DNA of 6,575 nucleotides from an uncultured Prevotella sp. (GTDB lineage: Bacteria; Bacteroidota; Bacteroidia; Bacteroidales; Bacteroidaceae): contig CAJPTO010000180.1 of NCBI GenBank assembly GCA_905373605.1, positions 1-6,575 on the forward strand, written 5' to 3'. Shown piece after piece: positions 1 to 4,496 of the stretch. Every line of letters begins with the position of its first letter. Position 1 is the stretch's first letter. Position numbers and translations under genes: made by a program. The notes below the pieces were generated by a model. The model did not search any database. It saw only the letters and a program-made list of their open reading frames with translations, and had not been told where the DNA came from.

Positions 1-130
1 CATTGCCCAGCATTTTGGTGCATTTAGCTTAGCTTTTTCATGCAAAAAGCATGGCATTTTGCCGCACTTAGCTCACCTTTTTCATGCAAAAAGCACGGCT
101 TTTTGCGGCACTTAGCATTTGTTTTGTACC
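1..130. repeat. Degenerate 22-base-register tandem array with 44-base higher-order period
   Basis: Units begin at 21, 43, 65, 87 and 109, and a further partial unit seems to run off the left edge. Each unit begins with an octamer of the form CAnnnAGC: CATTTAGC at 21, CAAAAAGC at 43 and 87, CACTTAGC at 65 and 109. Odd and even units alternate, giving a 44-base period; 18 bases are identical between 34-51 and 78-95. The left-edge partial unit has AGCATTTTGGTG at 9-20, which matches 9 of 12 bases of GGCATTTTGCCG at 53-64 in register. Inside the array GCTTTTT (32-38) and AAAAAGC (44-50) form a perfect 7-bp hairpin with a CATGC loop, repeated in weaker form at 77-93. Function is unknown. Known alternatives are a minisatellite or a tandem-repeat-bearing MITE, as described in Porphyromonas. 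Confidence 0.75.
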
Positions 131-147
131 AAAAGACGGGATAAATG

Positions 148-160
148 CGGCAAAATGCCG
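148..160. repeat. Short inverted repeat, inverted copy of array sequence
   Basis: CGGCA (148-152) and TGCCG (156-160) form a perfect 5-bp stem around AAA. The longer stretch GCGGCAAAATGCC at 147-159 is the exact reverse complement of GGCATTTTGCCGC at 53-65 inside the left array. It may therefore be an inverted copy of part of the array unit rather than an independent element. The stem is too short to call a terminator. Confidence 0.45.
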
Positions 161-187
161 TGCCAGATGCCACTTCTCACCCCTAAT

Positions 188-212
188 TTCTCGCAACAAC
201 CCCATGCGAGAA
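188..212. repeat. Perfect 8-bp inverted repeat
   Basis: TTCTCGCA at 188-195 and TGCGAGAA at 205-212 are perfect reverse complements around a 9-base loop. There is no T-run on either side, so it does not look like a standard intrinsic terminator. GCGAGAA recurs at about 247-253 and 295-301, outside the hairpin. Function is unknown; a structured RNA segment or part of a mobile-element remnant are both possible. Confidence 0.45.
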
Positions 213-304
213 TGAATTATTTGAGGGCGATGGGCAAACTACGGAGCGAGAAGGCAGCCATAATGTTAAAATTTTTACTGAAAATTTTACTTGGCGAGAA
301 ATAA

Positions 305-319
305 AAGTCAAGATGACTT
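305..319. repeat. 6-bp palindromic hairpin, half of a degenerate direct repeat
   Basis: AAGTCA (305-310) and TGACTT (314-319) pair perfectly around AGA. The surrounding 19 bases (305-323) match 518-536 at 16 of 19 positions, although the second copy has lost the perfect pairing. This could be an operator-like site or a remnant of a repeated element. No gene begins near either copy, so a regulatory role is not supported by position. Confidence 0.4.
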
Positions 320-352
320 CGTTGATAGTTAGCATCTAGCATCAATCGTCAT

Positions 353-379
353 GCCAACTACCACGAAACGGTAGTTGGC
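353..379. repeat. Perfect 10-bp inverted repeat with 7-base loop
   Basis: GCCAACTACC at 353-362 and GGTAGTTGGC at 370-379 are exact reverse complements separated by ACGAAAC. This is the strongest hairpin in the window and would be stable as RNA or as a DNA cruciform. There is no T-tract after it on the plus strand (GCAATAGC follows) nor a clear one on the minus strand, so a conventional intrinsic terminator is doubtful. It could be the arm of a REP-like or MITE-like repeat, a terminator of the T-less kind, or a protein-binding site. Confidence 0.6.
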
Positions 380-563
380 GCAATAGCTCCTCATAACAAT
401 AAGCATTTGGACGAAAGGGATTATGTCTTAAGCCGTACCAGCATCATCCAGTGTGAGATTTAGTTGTATTTGTCGGTAACAAACCACGGATACGGGTTAT
501 AAGTGGAAAGTAAGAAAAAGCCAAGATTACTTCATTTTTATCAAACGGAGTTGTAGTTTGCAC

Positions 564-651
564 CACTTAGCCTTGCTATCAGCATCACTTAGCCTTGCTA
601 TCTGCATCACTTAGCCTTGCTATTTGTATCACTCGTACTTGCTGTTTGTGG
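564..651. repeat. 22-base tandem repeat, three near-identical units plus one decayed unit
   Basis: Units occupy 564-585, 586-607, 608-629 and 630-651. The first three share CACTTAGCCTTGCTAT and differ only near the right end; the fourth keeps about 15 of 22 positions. The leading octamer CACTTAGC is the same one that marks units at 65 and 109 in the left array, and both arrays have a 22-base period, so they probably belong to one repeat family in the same orientation. The preceding stretch 542-563 keeps a weak resemblance (about 10 of 22). The array lies roughly 200 bases before the promoter. It is not a CRISPR array, because there are no spacers. Copy number could vary by slippage. Confidence 0.85.
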
Positions 652-727
652 TTTTCCTTGCGTTTTGGTAAAAAAGCTCTTTTCTCACTTCTAAAGAAAA
701 AGATTTCTCTTTCCATTGCGATGAAGG

Positions 728-740
728 CCCCATGTTGGGG
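728..740. repeat. Short CCCCA/TGGGG hairpin
   Basis: CCCCA (728-732) and TGGGG (736-740) pair around TGT. The stem is short but GC-rich. It is followed by ATACGTTATTTTC, which has only a weak T-run, so a terminator reading is possible but not convincing. It lies about 15 bases before the longer inverted repeat at 754-785. Confidence 0.3.
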
Positions 741-753
741 ATACGTTATTTTC

Positions 754-785
754 AGCATGCCAATGCAGCCAAGCTTGGCATTGCT
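754..785. repeat. Imperfect inverted repeat overlapping a 12-bp palindrome
   Basis: AGCATGCCAA (754-763) pairs with TTGGCATTGCT (775-785), giving a 10-bp stem with one bulged base and an 11-base loop. Overlapping it, GCCAAGCTTGGC at 768-779 is a perfect 12-base palindrome, so two mutually exclusive structures can form. It lies about 60 bases before the promoter and could be a terminator of an earlier transcript, an operator, or part of the repeat-rich remnant. No T-tract follows it. Confidence 0.4.
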
Positions 786-846
786 CATTGAGTTGAGAGA
801 TATGCTTTTTAGTTTGCTTCTTTTTTGTGTTAAATTGTTTGTTTTT

Positions 847-878
847 TTTGCCGGATTTTGAAAATTACACTATATTTG
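847..878 (+). promoter_or_regulatory. Bacteroidota sigma-ABfr type promoter for the RHS/YD operon
   Basis: TATATTTG at 871-878 matches the Bacteroidota -7 consensus TAnnTTTG at every defined base. TTTG at 847-850 is separated from it by exactly 20 bases, within the usual 19-21 for the -33 element. Transcription would be expected to begin around 884-886, leaving a short leader of some 25-45 bases before the first gene. A second TTTG at 857-860 is too close to act as the -33 box. This is the only full TAnnTTTG I found in the upstream region, and its position directly before the gene supports the call. Both coding regions are probably transcribed from it. Confidence 0.8.
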
Positions 879-908
879 CACCAACACTAATCCTAAACTT
901 AAAATGAC

Positions 909-3900
909 ATGAGCCTAAGCCCAATCGCCATGAAGCGGCTTGCATTGTCGCTCCTTTTCCAGTTTCCTGTAGGAATGTTAACTTTAGTGGCTCAAACATA
1001 TTACGAGCGTATCACTAATGTTCAAACCCCTAATGTGTCAAGCCTTGGCATTTATGGGGAAATTCCCGTTTCGCCATTTACGGGCACACCTAGCGTAACA
1101 GTTCCGCTTTATGAACTCTATCTGGAAAATCTAAAATTCCCCATCACGCTGTCTTACCATTCTGGTAGTGTTAAGCCCGACCTGCACCCCAGTTGGGTAG
1201 GGCTTGGCTGGACACTTAATGCAGGAGGCGTAATATATCGAACAGTCAACGAGGGTCCAGACGAATACTCTGCGCCCGACTTGGGGGCATCCGACACTCG
1301 CCGTGGATATTATTTCCAGCATGGTGTACTTGATAATGACGGTTGGAACAATCCTGAATTTCTCAAATCTATGGCAAAGGCAACGTATGAAGTCTATTGG
1401 GATCGTGCACCCGATGAGTTCTCTTTCAGCTTCTTGGGTTGTTCAGGCAGATTTTGGCTTTCTGAAAAAGGTGAATGGAAAGTGCAATGTAACCAGCCTA
1501 TAAAGGTGGAGTTTAACGATAAGTTTGTGAACCTCCCCAAAGAGCTACATTATCCCCCTAATGAAATGCGGAAGGTGCAGACAACCACGTTTGCCGGTTT
1601 TACGCTTATCGATGAGCAAGGCAATCGTTTTGAATTTGGATACACGTCTTCTGCCATTGAGTATTCAAAAAAATTCTTTGAACAGGCGAAGGATATTTGG
1701 ACAGCCAGTGCTTGGCATCTCACGAAGATTGTCTTAGCCAATGGTCAAAGCGTAAAACTTAATTATGAACGCGGTGATTATGTCAGCCAGCTCTATTTTT
1801 CGTATATGAGGGTTTTAGATGCGGCAGGCAAAACTCCGGGATGGTCTTTATGCAACAATTCTTTTGTAGTTGCAGGGGGAACAACTACACGAGGTTGGCT
1901 TTTGTCGCCAGTGTATTTGCAGTCTATCATGGGGGATAATGAATATTTGATATTTCATCGTACGGAGGCCAATGATTTGAAACCCCAATCCATATTGTAT
2001 TATGATTATCTCTATGCGTTGAAATTGTGGCCTGTTTTCTTCCAGGTGATGTACGATTTGAGTCCCGACCAACACGATAATTTTAATGGTTGCCTTTCCA
2101 AATTGAAATGGTGCAAGCTTTCAGACATCACCATTGTGCATAAGAAGAACAACTCACGCATGCGTTTCGCTTTAGACTATGAGGAACGTCCTAACCAACG
2201 ACTTGTACTTAAATCTGTAAGAGAAGAGAAAGTACAATCTGCCAGGAAATATTCTTTTGAGTATAATCATCCAGAACTGCTACCACCTTATCTTTCTAAC
2301 AAGACGGACCATTGGGGGTATTACAATGCGCAAGAAGCTAACGTAAGCGATTTGGAGGGTTTTTATGCTAAGAAAGAAGCTAACCCCACTTGCGCTTCAT
2401 TAGGGCTGCTCACAAAAATAGCCTATCCCACCGGTGGTTATTCGCGGTTTGTGTTTGAACCCCACCTGTATTCCAAAAACTTAAAACAAAACCGTTGGGA
2501 AGGTTGCTATACAGAAGAAGCTGACAAGTATGCTGGCGGTGCTCGCATAAAAGAAATATACACCTCGGGCACAGGCAAACAAGAAGACGAAACATTGAAA
2601 CATCGTTATTATTATGCCTTGACGAAAGGCGGAAGATCTAGCGGGGTATGTGGTGGGCAGTTTAAGTATTTCTACCAAAACAACACGATTCGGGGTTTTG
2701 ACAAAGGGACCTCTAAGCGAGTGTCTATGTTCGCTTCTACTTCTGTTCTTCCAGCATGTGCTAACAGCCAAGGCGCAAGTGTGGGATACACGGATGTGAT
2801 TGAAGAGAATGCCGATGGCTCTTACCAAAAGTACCATTATACCAATTTTGACAACGGGCACTTGGACGACCGTTTTGAATGCAACATGCAACAAGGGATG
2901 GAAAGCAATGAGCAATATGCCGACAAAGCACAAGAACGGGGGCTGTTGTTGTGCAAGCAATACTTTGACAGCATGAGCAAGCTTCGGAAAGATCGGACAA
3001 TCACTTATGAAAAAAATAAGAAGACCAATAATTATGTGCGCGCCATGCATGCCACATACTATAATATTTGTGAGGGATATCCCGAATCTTATGGAGAAGG
3101 CGTATGTTATAAGGTATACACTTACACGATGCTGCCGTCGCTAGAACGTGAAGTGCTCTTTGAAAACGGCGATAGCATAGTGAAGCAGTCGGCGTATAAA
3201 TATAACGCTCGTGGAATTTTGCAAGAAACCTTTACTACCTTGCCCACGAACGATAAGCTGCTACGGCTAACAACTTACGCAGACGACATGAAAGCTACGC
3301 CTGCTTATGCTGCAATGGTAAAGCATCATGTTGTAGGTGTGCCAATCGAGCAGCTGACATTCAGAAACGGCTCGCTTGTTAATGCCACGCTAAGCACGTT
3401 CAAGTTGAACGCCAAGAACAATTTCCCTGTACTCGATAAAATTTACAATGGCATGTACAAGTGGCCTGATTCCAAATCAGATTTTGCGCGTTTTGACGGC
3501 GAAACCCTTCCACAACGATATGGAGAGGCAGAGATACAATTCAATAAATATGATGCCAACAACAATTATCGTGAAGCTATAGCAAAAGGAGGCAGACGCG
3601 TAGTTCTCTTCTGGCAAAAAGAGTTTAAAAGGCCTGTAGCGATCTTTAAGAATGCGCAGAACGATCGGGACACCATCTATGAGAAGCGTACAAGCCATGT
3701 TGCTAAGAGTCTAGGAGTAAATTGTAAACCTTATTCCATACAAAGCCTGTCGTTCACTACGGAGAACGAAACCAATGTAGAGGTTGAGATGTACTTTCCC
3801 GAAAGTGAAAAAGAATATTTCCTTGTGTATGTTGGTGTTGATCAGCATTCGGTGAACTTGCTTACCAACTTTAGGCGCGACCCAAGCGTAAGCGGCAGGT

Positions 3901-4496
3901 ATTTCGCCAAGTTGGGGCGTATACCCATAGGCACACACACACTACATGCCGAGGTGGAATATCTTGGAGATGAAGAAGAATTTGAGCGTAGTGGACATGC
4001 TACTTATGCAAATGTTAATTGCTATTACACGGAAACAAAATCCCTCCCCCCGCGCATTGTAGGTTATAACAACGTGTTCTTCGATAACTTTGCGCAGGAG
4101 AGAGCGTTTTACAATGTGGGCATTCCCAGCCGCCCGTGCAGGAGTGGCGTATATCGTGTACGGCTAGATGCAGACCCAAAGAAACGTTATTTTATTGATT
4201 ACCAAGTGTACCACAATGGGAATTGGCTGTATAAGCGTGCTCCATTTACTGGTGGGGAGTACGTCATAAATGAGGGCAACGAACTGATAAGCGAAGTGAG
4301 AGTATACCCAGAGGATGCTGAGGTGGTATCATTCACCTATGATGCAACAGGGCAAATGACTAGCTACACCGACCAAAAGGGCTGCACCAGATCGTTCTAC
4401 TACGACATGTTCGGGCGACTTACCGACGAATGCGACACGGATTGTAATACGCTCAAAAGTTATGAATACCATTATCAAAGTGAGGAAACGAAATGA
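909..4496 (+). CDS. Exported SpvB/TcB-like RHS-family protein with C-terminal YD repeats
   Basis: The protein has 1195 residues from ATG 909. A signal peptide (n-region with MKR at 8-10, hydrophobic stretch to V27, probable cleavage A28|Q29) sends it through Sec. Residues 55-112 carry the Bacteroidota SpvB-like signature, SPFTGTPSVTVPL (55-67) and WVGLGWTLNAGGVIYRTV (about 95-112). Further family landmarks are AWHLTKI near 267, LSDITI near 406, DHWGYYN near 467, YPTGG at 506-510 and GGARIKEI near 541. A YD-like segment lies at about 755-795 and clearer repeats at 1139-1195 (FTYDATGQMTSYTD, YYDMFGRLTD, SYEYHYQ). There is no RHS core and no toxin domain. I keep ATG 909 because an A-rich leader precedes it; ATG 930 (M8) would give a more compact signal peptide and cannot be excluded. 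No catalytic residues are seen. By family it should form a large beta-sheet shell or surface structure; the exact job is unknown. The gene overlaps the next by ATGA. Confidence 0.9.
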   Translation: MSLSPIAMKRLALSLLFQFPVGMLTLVAQTYYERITNVQTPNVSSLGIYGEIPVSPFTGTPSVTVPLYELYLENLKFPITLSYHSGSVKPDLHPSWVGLGWTLNAGGVIYRTVNEGPDEYSAPDLGASDTRRGYYFQHGVLDNDGWNNPEFLKSMAKATYEVYWDRAPDEFSFSFLGCSGRFWLSEKGEWKVQCNQPIKVEFNDKFVNLPKELHYPPNEMRKVQTTTFAGFTLIDEQGNRFEFGYTSSAIEYSKKFFEQAKDIWTASAWHLTKIVLANGQSVKLNYERGDYVSQLYFSYMRVLDAAGKTPGWSLCNNSFVVAGGTTTRGWLLSPVYLQSIMGDNEYLIFHRTEANDLKPQSILYYDYLYALKLWPVFFQVMYDLSPDQHDNFNGCLSKLKWCKLSDITIVHKKNNSRMRFALDYEERPNQRLVLKSVREEKVQSARKYSFEYNHPELLPPYLSNKTDHWGYYNAQEANVSDLEGFYAKKEANPTCASLGLLTKIAYPTGGYSRFVFEPHLYSKNLKQNRWEGCYTEEADKYAGGARIKEIYTSGTGKQEDETLKHRYYYALTKGGRSSGVCGGQFKYFYQNNTIRGFDKGTSKRVSMFASTSVLPACANSQGASVGYTDVIEENADGSYQKYHYTNFDNGHLDDRFECNMQQGMESNEQYADKAQERGLLLCKQYFDSMSKLRKDRTITYEKNKKTNNYVRAMHATYYNICEGYPESYGEGVCYKVYTYTMLPSLEREVLFENGDSIVKQSAYKYNARGILQETFTTLPTNDKLLRLTTYADDMKATPAYAAMVKHHVVGVPIEQLTFRNGSLVNATLSTFKLNAKNNFPVLDKIYNGMYKWPDSKSDFARFDGETLPQRYGEAEIQFNKYDANNNYREAIAKGGRRVVLFWQKEFKRPVAIFKNAQNDRDTIYEKRTSHVAKSLGVNCKPYSIQSLSFTTENETNVEVEMYFPESEKEYFLVYVGVDQHSVNLLTNFRRDPSVSGRYFAKLGRIPIGTHTLHAEVEYLGDEEEFERSGHATYANVNCYYTETKSLPPRIVGYNNVFFDNFAQERAFYNVGIPSRPCRSGVYRVRLDADPKKRYFIDYQVYHNGNWLYKRAPFTGGEYVINEGNELISEVRVYPEDAEVVSFTYDATGQMTSYTDQKGCTRSFYYDMFGRLTDECDTDCNTLKSYEYHYQSEETK
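4481..4496 (+). promoter_or_regulatory. Translational coupling site: Shine-Dalgarno-like AGGA and ATGA overlap
   Basis: AGGA at 4483-4486 lies six bases before ATG 4493, inside the last codons of the upstream gene. The stop TGA (4494-4496) shares bases with the start ATG (4493-4495). Such overlaps usually mean that ribosomes finishing the first gene re-initiate on the second, keeping the two products in proportion. A Shine-Dalgarno-like motif is notable because Bacteroidota genes often lack one; here it may help re-initiation. Confidence 0.7.

Larger units (their letters stand above)
1..908. other. Upstream intergenic region rich in repeats, no supported gene
   Basis: This stretch of about 900 bases has no reading frame that looks like a real protein gene. 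The longest frames here are under 100 codons. Two of them begin at TTG, and two run through the 22-base tandem repeat. What can be seen is two arrays on a common 22-base register, several short inverted repeats, a degenerate direct repeat (305-323 and 518-536, 16 of 19 bases equal) and, at the right end, a promoter. Between about 380 and 515 I see nothing recognisable. No end of an upstream gene is visible, so the left neighbour lies outside the window. The density of repeats suggests a decayed or miniature mobile element, but no matching terminal repeats or target duplication could be found by eye. Confidence 0.7.

Noticed and set aside
21..130. Replication-origin iterons
   Set aside because: A period of 22 bases would fit iterons, but there is no Rep gene, no DnaA-box cluster and no plasmid gene in the window, and the units are strongly degenerate.
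119..304. Small plus-strand frame of 61 codons
   Set aside because: It begins at TTG inside the last unit of the left array, has no promoter or ribosome site, runs through two inverted repeats and resembles no family I recognise. A homology search with conserved frame and synonymous changes would be needed to revive it.
353..379. Intrinsic terminator
   Set aside because: The stem is strong but no T-tract follows on either strand and no gene end is adjacent, so I list it only as an inverted repeat.
564..651. CRISPR array
   Set aside because: The 22-base units follow one another directly with no unique spacers, and no cas genes are present.
585..788. Minus-strand frame of 67 codons
   Set aside because: Its C-terminal codons are the 22-base tandem repeat read backwards, and its N-terminal part is the inverted repeat near 754-785. 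No start signals are seen.
595..861. Plus-strand frame of 88 codons
   Set aside because: It begins at TTG within the tandem repeat, and its end overlaps the operon promoter. The low-complexity hydrophobic C-terminus comes from a T-rich tract.
2481..3050. Minus-strand frame of 189 codons within the first gene
   Set aside because: It lies fully opposite a well-supported coding region with recognisable family motifs; the translation is not protein-like.
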